Assembly (NCBI RefSeq): GCF_000222705.1
Contig: NZ_AFUB01000011.1
Span: forward strand, 1-64,000
From: Streptococcus mitis bv. 2 str. SK95
GTDB taxonomy: Bacteria > Bacillota > Bacilli > Lactobacillales > Streptococcaceae
DNA: 64,000 nucleotides
Direction of reading: 5' to 3'
Shown here: one piece after another, positions 48,128 through 56,799 of the stretch
Layout of the letters: each line of letters starts with the position of its first letter
How positions within the stretch are numbered: the first letter of the stretch is position 1
Program-made: the position numbers and the translations under genes
The notes under the pieces: generated by a model
What the model saw: the letters and a program-made list of their open reading frames with translations, nothing else
The model's database searches: none
Told to the model about the DNA's origin: nothing

Positions 48128-49012
48128 ATGAAAAACCAGCTAGCCCTTAGTGGCGAAAAAATTGTTGAAAAAGTTTACCCTCAATTATTGCCTCATGTTG
48201 GTATGATTCGTGGAGAATACTTACTGAGAGAGCTCAATCAAAACATCCTGTTACCAAGTTGTCAGCAATTTGTAAAAGATTATCTAGATACCATTTGCTC
48301 CTTGTACTCAGATGAAGAGGTTTGGTATCGTTTTTCAGAGTTAACAAATACAGAAGCTAATTGTTTAGAGGGGACTAAAGAGCATTTTGATGAAAATCAT
48401 CCCTTGTTTGGTTATAGAGGAACTAGGCGCTTGCTGGCGTGTCCTGATGAATTTCAGGCTGAAGCACATGTCGTTACAGAAGTTTATCAAACAAATCCCA
48501 ATCTGTCTGTTATTTTTCCTTTTGTCAATGATGCCGACCAATTAAAACAAGCTATTACAGTATTACGTCAGCATGGTTTTACTGGGAAAGTCGGCACAAT
48601 GATTGAATTACCTTCAGCTTATTTTGACTTGGACAGAATAATGAAAACGGGCATTTCAAAGATTGTAGTTGGAATGAATGATTTGACTTCTTTTGTTTTT
48701 GCGACTGTGAGAAACAGTCAATGGCATGATATGGAAAGTTCAATAATGTTAGATATGCTAAGACAGATGCAGGAAAAAGCAAGGATGAAAAAGATTGACT
48801 TTGCTGTAGCAGGCTATCTGAATGCTTCTTTCATACAAAAAATGAATCAGATGGGTATCAAGTGTATTATCCACTACAGTTCTATTCCAGAGATTTTTAA
48901 TTTAGAGATTAACCATCCAGACCATCTCAAACACATAAAAGAAAAAGTAAAAAATTACAAAGGAGCAACCTATGACACCGCAAGAAATGTGGAATGCCTA
49001 CAAGAAAATTAA
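48128..49012 (+). CDS. Stand-alone PEP-utilising TIM-barrel protein
   Basis: 294 residues. HVGMIRGEYLL, FGYRGTRRLLACPDEFQAEA, NLSVIFPFVNDADQLKQAI, GTMIELPSAYFDL and GMNDLTSFVF are the PEP-binding barrel blocks of PEP synthase, PPDK and enzyme I (C-terminal domain). The phospho-histidine and nucleotide-binding domains of these enzymes are absent, here and in neighbours. I choose ATG 48128 because the SD GAGGTG is 7 bases upstream; ATG 48122 is too close. Function unknown. Overlaps the ASCH gene by 41 bases. Confidence 0.8.
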   Translation: MKNQLALSGEKIVEKVYPQLLPHVGMIRGEYLLRELNQNILLPSCQQFVKDYLDTICSLYSDEEVWYRFSELTNTEANCLEGTKEHFDENHPLFGYRGTRRLLACPDEFQAEAHVVTEVYQTNPNLSVIFPFVNDADQLKQAITVLRQHGFTGKVGTMIELPSAYFDLDRIMKTGISKIVVGMNDLTSFVFATVRNSQWHDMESSIMLDMLRQMQEKARMKKIDFAVAGYLNASFIQKMNQMGIKCIIHYSSIPEIFNLEINHPDHLKHIKEKVKNYKGATYDTARNVECLQEN

Positions 49013-49412
49013 CCCTTCTATCGGAGATGAGATAGATGCCTGGGCTTTTGGAGTAGAGCCAGACCTCTTGGCAGAACTAGTTTTAAAAGGCGAAAAGACG
49101 GCAACCGCCTCAGCCTACGACCTCTACGCAATAGAGGATGAACCCCTTCCGCAAAAAGGGACCTTTGACGTCATTTTAGATAGTCAAAATCAGGCTGTCT
49201 GCATTGTCGAAATTACAAAGGTTTCCGTTCAGCCCTTTCATCAAGTTTCTGCTGACCATGCCTTTAAGGAAGGGGAAGGTGACAAATCCCTAGCCTATTG
49301 GCGTCAGGTTCATGAGGACTGTTTCGCTGACTGGCTGAGAGAGGCAGGACTAACTTTTACGCCTGACAGCAAGGTCGTTTTGGAAGAGTTTCGCAAGGTC
49401 TACCCTCTGTAG
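48972..49412 (+). CDS. ASCH domain protein
   Basis: 146 residues. AWAFGVEPDLLAELVLKGEKTATASAY is the ASCH signature (G-x-K-x-x-T), followed by FDVILDSQNQAVCIVEITKVSVQPFHQVSADHAFKEGEGDKSLAYWR. ASCH (PUA-like) proteins bind RNA or nucleotides; some are N4-acetylcytidine amidohydrolases. SD AAAGGAGCAA. The start lies inside the end of the previous gene. Confidence 0.9.
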   Translation: MTPQEMWNAYKKINPSIGDEIDAWAFGVEPDLLAELVLKGEKTATASAYDLYAIEDEPLPQKGTFDVILDSQNQAVCIVEITKVSVQPFHQVSADHAFKEGEGDKSLAYWRQVHEDCFADWLREAGLTFTPDSKVVLEEFRKVYPL

Positions 49413-49473
49413 ACAGATAGAAGGAAGAAAGTTTTGGAAATCACCGTCCAATCCTTTTTTCTTAAGCAAAACA

Positions 49474-49482
49474 TGATATAAT
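49474..49482 (+). promoter_or_regulatory. Extended -10 promoter of pepN
   Basis: TGATATAAT, about 50 bases before the pepN ATG. Confidence 0.55.
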
Positions 49483-49534
49483 AAGTTTGTTTGAAGAAGA
49501 GCAGCAGCTCTTAAACTTAGAATAGGAGAAAACT

Positions 49535-52081
49535 ATGCAAGCAGTTGAACATTTTATTACGCAATTTGTTCCTGAACACTATGATTTATTTTTAGACTTG
49601 AGTCGTGAGACCAAGACCTTTTCTGGGAAGGTGACCATCACTGGTCAAGCGAAAAATGATCGTATTTCCCTTCACCAAAAAGACTTGAAAATCGCTTCTG
49701 TAGAAGTCGCGGGTCAAGCTCGTCCATTTACAGTTGACCATGAAAACGAAGCCCTTCATATCGAACTGGTTGAGGCAGGTCGAGTTGAATTGGTTATCGC
49801 TTTTTCAGGAAAAATCACAGACAACATGACAGGGATTTACCCCTCTTACTACACTGTTGATGGAGTGAAGAAGGAAGTCTTGTCTACTCAGTTCGAGAGC
49901 CATTTTGCGCGTGAAGCCTTCCCATGCGTGGACGAGCCAGAAGCCAAAGCAACCTTTGACCTCGCTCTTCGTTTTGACCAAACAGAAGGTGAAGTGGCCT
50001 TGTCAAACATGCCTGAGATTGACGTTGAAAACCGCAAGGAAACAGGTATCTGGAAGTTTGAAACGACACCTCGCATGTCTTCCTACTTGTTGGCTTTTGT
50101 TGCTGGTGATTTGCAAGGGGTAACGGCTAAAACGAAAAACGGTACCCTCGTAGGTGTCTACTCTACCAAAGCCCACCCACTATCTAATCTTGATTTCTCA
50201 TTGGACATCGCTGTTCGCTCGATTGAGTTTTACGAAGATTACTACGGAGTTAAATACCCAATCCCTCAATCGCTCCATATCGCCCTTCCTGACTTCTCAG
50301 CGGGTGCTATGGAAAACTGGGGTCTGGTAACTTACCGTGAAGTATACTTGGTTGTGGATGAGAACTCTACCTTTGCCAGTCGTCAACAGGTAGCCCTTGT
50401 CATTGCCCACGAGCTTGCTCACCAATGGTTTGGTAACCTCGTAACGATGAAATGGTGGGATGACCTCTGGCTCAATGAAAGCTTTGCCAACATGATGGAA
50501 TACGTCTGTGTGGATGCCATCGAGCCAAGTTGGAATATCTTTGAAGACTTCCAAACAGGTGGTGTGCCGGGAGCACTTAAACGTGATGCGACTGATGGCG
50601 TTCAGTCTGTCCACGTCGAAGTTAAACACCCAGATGAAATCAATACCCTCTTTGACGGAGCTATCGTCTATGCCAAAGGAAGCCGTCTCATGCATATGCT
50701 TCGTCGTTGGCTAGGTGATGCTGATTTCGCTAAAGGTTTGCATGCCTACTTTGAAAAACACCAGTATGGAAATACCATTGGTCGTGACCTTTGGAATGCC
50801 CTTGGACAAGCGTCAGGACGTGATGTGGCGGCCTTCATGGATTCTTGGTTGGAACAACCTGGTTACCCAGTTCTCACTGTCAAAGTTGAAAATGATGTCT
50901 TGAAGATTTCACAAAAACAATTCTTTATCGGTGAGCACGAAGACAAGAACCGACTCTGGGTTGTGCCACTCAACAGCAACTGGAAAGGCCTACCAGATAC
51001 ACTCGAAACTGAAAGTATCGAAATCCCTGGCTACGCCGCTCTTCTTGCTGAAAATGACGGAGCTCTTCGTCTCAACACAGAAAATACGGCCCACTACATT
51101 ACCGACTATCAAGGAGACTTGTTAGAAGCTGTTCTTGCTGAGTTAGAGACACTTGATAACACAAGCAAATTACAAATCGTTCAAGAACGTCGTTTGCTTG
51201 CTGAGGCAGGTCACATTTCTTATGCTGACTTGCTACCTGTGCTTGATAAACTTGCTAATGAAGAGTCTTACCTTGTCGTTTCAGCAGTTTCTCAAGTGAT
51301 TGCAGCCCTTGAGCGCTTTATCGATGAAGGAACAGAAACTGAGAAATCCTTTAACCGTCTGGTTGCTAAATTGGCTCGCCACAATTATGACCGTCTTGGT
51401 TTTGAAGCTAAAGATGGTGAATCAGATGAAGATGAATTGGTTCGTCAGTTGACCATTTCCATGATGATTCGCTCCAATGATGCAGAAGCTAGTCAAGTCG
51501 CTAGCCAAATATTTGCAGCTCACAAGGAAAATCTTGCAGGACTTCCAGCAGCCATCCGTGCTCAAGTTCTCATCAATGAGATGAAACACCATGAGACCAA
51601 GGACTTGGTCGCAACTTATCTGGACCTCTACACTCATGCCACAGATGCTGTCTTCAAACGTCAGTTGGCAGCTGCTCTAGCATACAGCATAGATGCAGAA
51701 AATATCCAAACCTTAATTGGCTCATGGAAGGATAAATTTGTGGTGAAACCACAAGACTTGTCTGCTTGGTATTACCAGTTCCTAGATCATCAAACAACTC
51801 AAGAAACTGTTTGGGTTTGGGCGCGTGAAAACTGGGCTTGGATCAAGGCAGCTCTTGGTGGGGATATGAGCTTTGATAGCTTTGTTATCCTACCTGCCCA
51901 TGTATTTAAGACTGAGAAACGCTTGGCAGAGTACAAGGAATTCTTTGAACCACAACTCTCTGACCTAGCGCTTAGCCGTAACATTAGTATGGGAATCAAG
52001 GATATCGCAGCGCGTGTTGACTTGATCAAGCGTGAGAAAGCAGCAGTCGAAGCTGTTGTAGCCCAATATGCCAAAGCTTAA
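49535..52081 (+). CDS. pepN: Aminopeptidase N (lysyl aminopeptidase)
   Basis: 848 residues, M1 metallopeptidase. GAMEN exopeptidase motif at 257-261, zinc site HELAH (292-296) with the third ligand Glu315 in NESFAN, and a long C-terminal helical part. It removes N-terminal residues from peptides in the cytosol. SD AGGAG. Followed by a strong terminator and then ciaR. Confidence 0.97.
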   Translation: MQAVEHFITQFVPEHYDLFLDLSRETKTFSGKVTITGQAKNDRISLHQKDLKIASVEVAGQARPFTVDHENEALHIELVEAGRVELVIAFSGKITDNMTGIYPSYYTVDGVKKEVLSTQFESHFAREAFPCVDEPEAKATFDLALRFDQTEGEVALSNMPEIDVENRKETGIWKFETTPRMSSYLLAFVAGDLQGVTAKTKNGTLVGVYSTKAHPLSNLDFSLDIAVRSIEFYEDYYGVKYPIPQSLHIALPDFSAGAMENWGLVTYREVYLVVDENSTFASRQQVALVIAHELAHQWFGNLVTMKWWDDLWLNESFANMMEYVCVDAIEPSWNIFEDFQTGGVPGALKRDATDGVQSVHVEVKHPDEINTLFDGAIVYAKGSRLMHMLRRWLGDADFAKGLHAYFEKHQYGNTIGRDLWNALGQASGRDVAAFMDSWLEQPGYPVLTVKVENDVLKISQKQFFIGEHEDKNRLWVVPLNSNWKGLPDTLETESIEIPGYAALLAENDGALRLNTENTAHYITDYQGDLLEAVLAELETLDNTSKLQIVQERRLLAEAGHISYADLLPVLDKLANEESYLVVSAVSQVIAALERFIDEGTETEKSFNRLVAKLARHNYDRLGFEAKDGESDEDELVRQLTISMMIRSNDAEASQVASQIFAAHKENLAGLPAAIRAQVLINEMKHHETKDLVATYLDLYTHATDAVFKRQLAAALAYSIDAENIQTLIGSWKDKFVVKPQDLSAWYYQFLDHQTTQETVWVWARENWAWIKAALGGDMSFDSFVILPAHVFKTEKRLAEYKEFFEPQLSDLALSRNISMGIKDIAARVDLIKREKAAVEAVVAQYAKA

Positions 52082-52100
52082 TTCGTTCAAAATGTAAACA

Positions 52101-52147
52101 AAAACTCAACTTTCTATCTGAAAACAAGAGAGAGTTGAGTTTTTTTT
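52101..52147 (+). terminator. Terminator after pepN
   Basis: 15-bp stem AAAACTCAACTTTCT/AGAGAGTTGAGTTTT with one G-U pair, followed by T-run; the CiaR promoter begins in its tail. Confidence 0.88.
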
Positions 52148-52166
52148 AAGGCAATTTTGGTATAAT
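52143..52166 (+). promoter_or_regulatory. ciaR: ciaRH promoter with CiaR-type half-site
   Basis: TATAAT at 52161-52166 with TGG upstream; TTTAAG (52145-52150) followed after 5 bases by TTTGGT, a partial match to the CiaR direct repeat TTTAAG-N5-TTTAAG. Confidence 0.5.
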
Positions 52167-52190
52167 AATCATAACAAGGAGGAGTTTCTG

Positions 52191-52865
52191 ATGATAAAAA
52201 TCTTATTAGTAGAAGATGACCTAGGTCTGTCAAACTCAGTATTTGACTTTTTAGATGATTTTGCAGATGTCATGCAGGTCTTTGATGGAGAAGAAGGTCT
52301 CTACGAAGCTGAAAGTGGCGTCTATGACTTGATTTTGCTTGACCTGATGTTGCCTGAAAAAAATGGCTTCCAAGTCTTGAAAGAGTTGCGCGAAAAAGGA
52401 ATTACGACACCAGTCCTTATCATGACTGCCAAAGAGAGTTTGGATGACAAGGGACATGGTTTTGAGTTGGGAGCAGATGATTATCTGACCAAGCCTTTCT
52501 ACCTAGAAGAACTCAAAATGCGGATCCAAGCCCTTCTCAAACGTTCAGGTAAGTTTAATGAAAACACCCTGACCTATGGAGATATTGTCGTCAACCTTTC
52601 AACGAATGAAGTAAAAGTGGAAGATACTCCTGTTGAATTGCTCGGAAAAGAGTTTGAGTTATTGGTTTACTTCCTTCAAAATCAAAATGTCATTCTTCCC
52701 AAGACGCAAATTTTTGACCGCCTATGGGGATTTGATAGCGATACGACTATTTCCGTTGTAGAAGTCTATGTCTCAAAAGTTCGTAAGAAATTGAAGGGAA
52801 CAGCCTTTGCTGAAAATCTTCAAACCTTGCGTAGTGTCGGGTATATTTTAAAAGATGTTCAATAA
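52191..52865 (+). CDS. ciaR: Response regulator CiaR
   Basis: 224 residues, OmpR type. Acidic pair Asp9-Asp10, phospho-acceptor Asp51 (LILLDLMLP), conserved Thr in TAKE and Lys in TKPFYLEE; C-terminal winged helix ([43 protein letters not shown]). CiaR controls competence, wall and stress genes in mitis-group streptococci. Overlaps ciaH by 11 bases. SD AAGGAGG. Confidence 0.97.
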   Translation: MIKILLVEDDLGLSNSVFDFLDDFADVMQVFDGEEGLYEAESGVYDLILLDLMLPEKNGFQVLKELREKGITTPVLIMTAKESLDDKGHGFELGADDYLTKPFYLEELKMRIQALLKRSGKFNENTLTYGDIVVNLSTNEVKVEDTPVELLGKEFELLVYFLQNQNVILPKTQIFDRLWGFDSDTTISVVEVYVSKVRKKLKGTAFAENLQTLRSVGYILKDVQ

Positions 52866-54191
52866 ACTAAAAAAACATGGTATGCGGATGATTTCAGCTA
52901 TTTCATTCGAAACTTTGGAGTGTTCACCCTGATCTTCTCTGCTATGACCTTGATTATCCTCCAGGTCATGCACTCGAGTCTCTATACTTCTGTAGATGAA
53001 AAACTCCAAGCTCTTAGTAGTAGTCCCCAAGCAGTTATCCAGTTAGCCCTGAATCGGGCAACTGAAGAAGTCAAGGATATTCAACCCGCAACTGCGGATG
53101 CCAGCAAGGCTGAAATCAAGCCCAATGTCAGCTCCAATACGGAAGTCTTGCTCTTTGACAAGGATTTTAATCAGCTCTTACTGGGCAATCGTTTTTTAGG
53201 TTTAGACAAGATCAAACTGGACAAGAAAGAATTGAATCACATTCGGCAAATCCAAGTTGTCAATAGCTACGGTCAGGAAGAAACCTACCGAATGATCTTG
53301 ATGGAAACAAATTCGTCCACTGTTTCAAGCAACGTCAAATATGCGGCGGTTTTAATCAATACTAGCCAGCTTGAGCAAATCAGCCAAAACCACGAGCATT
53401 TAATTGTTGTAGTCATGGCTAGTTTCTGGCTTCTATCTTTAATTGCTAGTGTTTACCTTGCTCGTGTCAGTGTCAAACCCTTGCTGGAAAGTATGCAAAA
53501 GCAGAAGTCCTTTGTTGAAAATGCGAGCCACGAACTGAGAACACCTTTGGCTGTTTTACAAAATCGTTTAGAGACTCTCTTTCGAAAACCAGAAGCGACG
53601 ATCATGGAATCCAGCGAAAGCATTGCTTCTAGCCTCGAAGAAGTTCGCAACATGCGCTTCCTTACAACCAACCTTCTCAATTTAGCACGTCGAGATGATG
53701 GACTTAAGCCAGAAATAGCAGAAGTTTCTCCACAATTCTTTACAACCACCTTTACAAACTATGAGTTAATTGCTTCTGAAAATGATCGAGTTTTTGACTA
53801 TGAAAATCGGATTTATCGTCCCTTCATGACCGATCAGTTGCTCTTAAAACAACTCATGACCATCTTGTTTGATAATGCCATCAAGTATACCGAAGAAGAT
53901 GGGAAAATTGAGTTTTTGGTTTATGCTACAGATCGCCACCTCTATCTAACAGTAGCGGATAATGGGATTGGAATCTCAGCTGCTGACAAGAAGAAAATCT
54001 TTGACCGTTTTTACCGTGTAGACAAGGCGAGAACCCGTCAGAAAGGTGGCTTTGGCTTGGGACTTTCTTTGGCCAAGCAGATTGTTGATGCCTTACGAGG
54101 AACGATTAGCGTAAAAGATAACAAACCTAGAGGGACGATTTTTGAAGTTAAAGTTGCTATCCAATCTCCTCCCAAACGTAAGAATAAATAA
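52855..54191 (+). pseudogene. ciaH: Sensor histidine kinase CiaH, -1 frameshift after codon 7
   Basis: From ATG 52855 (overlapping the ciaR stop) the frame reads MFNKLKK then leaves the protein and ends at about codon 25. With one more A in the A7 run at 52869-52875 it reads MFNKLKKTWYADDFSYFIRN and joins the long frame: first helix (FGVFTLIFSAMTLIILQV), extracellular sensor, second helix, and kinase core with H-box FVENASHELRTPLAVLQN, N-box LFDNAIKYTEEDG, G boxes DNGIGISAADKK and GFGLGLSLAKQ. As written no membrane-spanning CiaH would be made; a start at an internal codon lacks an SD. Confidence 0.9.
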
Positions 54192-54216
54192 AAAGACAGT
54201 TTTACAACTGTCTTTT
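54191..54216 (+). terminator. Terminator after ciaH
   Basis: 11-bp stem AAAAGACAGTT/AACTGTCTTTT with loop TTAC. Confidence 0.8.
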
Positions 54217-54232
54217 CAGATAACTAGAGAAG

Positions 54233-54256
54233 AGGTTGGTAGTAGTACCAACCTTT
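54233..54256. terminator. Terminator between ciaH and the DUF3270 gene
   Basis: 9-bp perfect stem AGGTTGGTA/TACCAACCT, loop GTAG; next to the DUF3270 stop codon, convergent position. Confidence 0.7.
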
Positions 54257-54539
54257 ATTTTGAAAATTTTCGTTTAATAATCTTTCGTTGAAGTTGTAAA
54301 AGTACGAAGCTTGTTCCCATAGCAACAATAAATGATAAAGCTGTATTTAATTTTAAGGCCAAAAAGATAAAACTAAAAAGTACCATAAAAATACAAAAAC
54401 AAGCAATATTTACAAAAAATAAAATCTCTTTTAGGTTAGGGCCGACTGGGGCTTCAGATGTATAATCTTGATAAAGCGGAGTTTGTTTCGATTCGGGAGC
54501 TTGTTCAAACTCATAAGCTTCTAATTTTCTTGCGGGCAT
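54255..54539 (-). CDS. DUF3270 family membrane protein
   Basis: 94 residues. Soluble polar N-terminus (MPARKLEAYEFEQAPE), two membrane helices (EILFFVNIACFCIFMVLFSFIFLAL and TALSFIVAMGTSFVLLQL) and a basic tail KIIKRKFSK. Matches the streptococcal DUF3270 family of unknown role next to ciaH. SD AGGAG 7 bases before ATG on the minus strand. Confidence 0.85.
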   Translation of the reverse strand: MPARKLEAYEFEQAPESKQTPLYQDYTSEAPVGPNLKEILFFVNIACFCIFMVLFSFIFLALKLNTALSFIVAMGTSFVLLQLQRKIIKRKFSK

Positions 54540-54923
54540 GATTCTCTCCTTAACAGTACCTAACTATTTTATCATTTTTTATGCAGAGAATTGTTACAGA
54601 ATGGTTACAAAACAACTAAAGTCTCTTATCATTATCTAAGTCGCTCTTCTTGACACCTACTAGGGAAAGTGATAGCATGGATGTTACACTTGAAACAGAT
54701 GACCTGACCTTCTCTATTATAAATATACTGAGAAAGGAAAGGATAACTTATATAAATTGATAGCAAGCAAGGGCTTTTCCTAATATAATTTGTTGAGTTG
54801 CTACCGTGATTCATTTTAAAAGAATAGGTAGGAGTTGTTTTGAATGGATGGAAGGACAGAGATTCTGTCTATTGGATTGGGTGGCCTTCTTGCTACCTCT
54901 GGGGAAAGTTAAAGGAGATAAGC
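54540..54923. other. Intergenic stretch with a possible 22-codon ORF
   Basis: Contains the divergent starts of DUF3270 and the ABC genes. A promoter-like TTGATA (54757) / TATAAT (54784-54789) pair has a long 21-base spacer. ATG 54844 with SD AGGAG opens a 22-codon frame (MDGRTEILSIGLGGLLATSG...) ending at 54912, 11 bases before the permease gene; it may be a leader or remnant. No repeat or RNA seen. Confidence 0.4.
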
Positions 54924-55979
54924 ATGTATCTTGCTATCAAAGAAATAGTACGAAATAAACTTCGATATAGTTTGATTCTAACTACCATTTTTCTTATCGC
55001 TTTTATGGTCTTTTTTATGACCAGTTTAGCTCTTGGTCTTGTGCGAAACAATCGAGCCGCTATTGATAACTGGCAAGCGACGGGTGTGGTTTTATCTGAC
55101 TACGCAAATGATAATTTGACGGCATCTTTTATTCCTGAAAAGGACTACAAGGATAAGAATTCAGAAGAGGCTGCTCCATTGGGCTATATGTTCGCTGTGA
55201 CCAATCTAGTCGATGGTAGTGAAAAGGTCAATGTTTCCATCTTTGCTCAAGACTGGGACGCTTTTATCTCACCTAGTTTGATGGAGGGTCGTTATCCTGA
55301 AGGAGATGATGAGGTTGTCGTGGATCAGTCTTTTGAGAACTATGGGATTAAGCTAGGCGATGCCATTCAGCTCAATGGAAGCGAGGCAAGTTACAAGATT
55401 GTAGGCCTGACTCAAGGAAATAAATTTTTCACTGAGCCTGTTGTCTTTACGAGTCTATCAACTTATTGGACCTTACAAGGAACCTTGAAAGCCAATCGTT
55501 CCATCTCTGCCTTGGTATTGAAAAATGACATAGAAGTGGTCGGGGATGGACTGAAACAGATTTCCATCCCAAAAATGATATCGAAAATTCCTGGTTACAC
55601 ACCTCAGGTTAATGTATTTTCAGGAATGATTCTCGCTATGATTGTTATCACAGGCTTGATTGTGGGTATTTTTGTTTATATCATTACCATACAAAAATTA
55701 GGACTTTATGGAATAATGCGAGCTCAAGGGATACAGATCAAAACCATTGTATGGTCTCTGTTCTGTCAAATCTTCCTCCTAGCTGGTATGGGGATTGCTT
55801 TAGCCTTGCTGGCTATTGGAGGAGTGATTTTAGTCTTACCAGCTACCTTCTTTTTCTACCCAAGTTGGATAGCCTACTCTGGCCTAAGTTTGGTAATTTG
55901 CTTGATGGCCCTTCTAGGTGGTGTCATTTCACTTCCACGCTTGCTAAAGGTGGACCCGATTACTGCGATTGCAGAGTGA
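54924..55979 (+). CDS. ABC transporter permease (FtsX/MacB-like)
   Basis: 351 residues from ATG 54924 (SD AAAGGAG). One N-terminal helix, a large extracellular domain (about 60-225; DEVVVDQSFENYGIKLGDAIQLNG), and three C-terminal helices with the FtsX pattern (IVWSLFCQIFLLAGMGIALALLA). Typical of peptide or antibiotic exporters or resistance modules. Paired with the ATPase 13 bases downstream. No separate adaptor protein is seen here. Confidence 0.87.
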   Translation: MYLAIKEIVRNKLRYSLILTTIFLIAFMVFFMTSLALGLVRNNRAAIDNWQATGVVLSDYANDNLTASFIPEKDYKDKNSEEAAPLGYMFAVTNLVDGSEKVNVSIFAQDWDAFISPSLMEGRYPEGDDEVVVDQSFENYGIKLGDAIQLNGSEASYKIVGLTQGNKFFTEPVVFTSLSTYWTLQGTLKANRSISALVLKNDIEVVGDGLKQISIPKMISKIPGYTPQVNVFSGMILAMIVITGLIVGIFVYIITIQKLGLYGIMRAQGIQIKTIVWSLFCQIFLLAGMGIALALLAIGGVILVLPATFFFYPSWIAYSGLSLVICLMALLGGVISLPRLLKVDPITAIAE

Positions 55980-55992
55980 TAAGGAGAATAGT

Positions 55993-56673
55993 ATGACAGC
56001 ATTGATTGAAATGACTCAAGTGACAAAAACGTATGGGGAAGGAAAGATGAAAGTCGTGGCCCTGCATGAGACGAATTTTCAGCTGAATGCGGGGGAGTTC
56101 GTGGCTATTGTTGGGCCTTCTGGCTCTGGAAAGACGACCTTTCTAACGACTCTTGGACAACTTCAGGAAGCTTCGAGTGGAAAGATTTTGGTAAAGGGGA
56201 AAGAAACAGGCAGTTTGACGGAGAAGGAGAAAACAGACCTCCGTTTTAGAGAGTTTGGTTTTATTCTACAAGCTTCAAACTTAATTCCTTTTCTAACGGT
56301 CAAGGAACAGCTGGATTTGATTGACAGATTGGATAAGGGAAAAAATAGTAAAAGTGACCGAAAAGAGTTACTTGACTTGTTGGATTTGGAAAAGGTACAA
56401 GATCATTATCCCAAGGCTTTATCAGGTGGCGAACGTCAACGTGCGGCCATTGCTAGAGCGCTTTATAACAATCCAAGCATCGTGCTTGCAGATGAGCCGA
56501 CAGCCAGTCTGGATACTCAGCGTGCTTACCAAGTAACGGAGATGTTGGCTGCCATTGCCCACGAACAAGGGAGAGGAGTTGTCATGATTACACATGATAC
56601 ACGCCTTCTTGATAAGGTTGACCGTATCTATGTCATGAATGATGGCCACCTAGTAGAAAAAACACATGCATAA
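55993..56673 (+). CDS. ABC transporter ATP-binding protein
   Basis: 226 residues, complete ATPase of the LolD/MacB class: Walker A GPSGSGKTTFL, Q-loop ILQASNLIPFLTV, signature LSGGERQRAAIARAL, Walker B IVLADEPTASLD, H-loop MITHD. Start ATG 55993 with SD AAGGAGAA. Energises the 54924 permease. Followed by a strong terminator. Confidence 0.95.
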   Translation: MTALIEMTQVTKTYGEGKMKVVALHETNFQLNAGEFVAIVGPSGSGKTTFLTTLGQLQEASSGKILVKGKETGSLTEKEKTDLRFREFGFILQASNLIPFLTVKEQLDLIDRLDKGKNSKSDRKELLDLLDLEKVQDHYPKALSGGERQRAAIARALYNNPSIVLADEPTASLDTQRAYQVTEMLAAIAHEQGRGVVMITHDTRLLDKVDRIYVMNDGHLVEKTHA

Positions 56674-56678
56674 AAAAG

Positions 56679-56711
56679 AAAGTGGACGGTACTGGTTACC
56701 GTTCACTTTTT
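56679..56711 (+). terminator. Terminator of the ABC operon
   Basis: Stem AAAGTGGACGGTA/TACCGTTCACTTT with one G-U, short loop, T5. Confidence 0.82.
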
Positions 56712-56783
56712 GATTGCAAACTTTAAAAAAGACTTTGACTTTTTATAAAACTCCTAGTATTCATAGCTGATTTTTGAGAAATG

Positions 56784-56792
56784 TGGTATAAT
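56784..56792 (+). promoter_or_regulatory. Extended -10 promoter at the U32 gene, predicted leaderless start
   Basis: TGGTATAAT; the ATG at 56800 is seven bases from the -10, where transcription should start. No SD before the ATG. Confidence 0.6.
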
Positions 56793-56799
56793 TTTCCTT

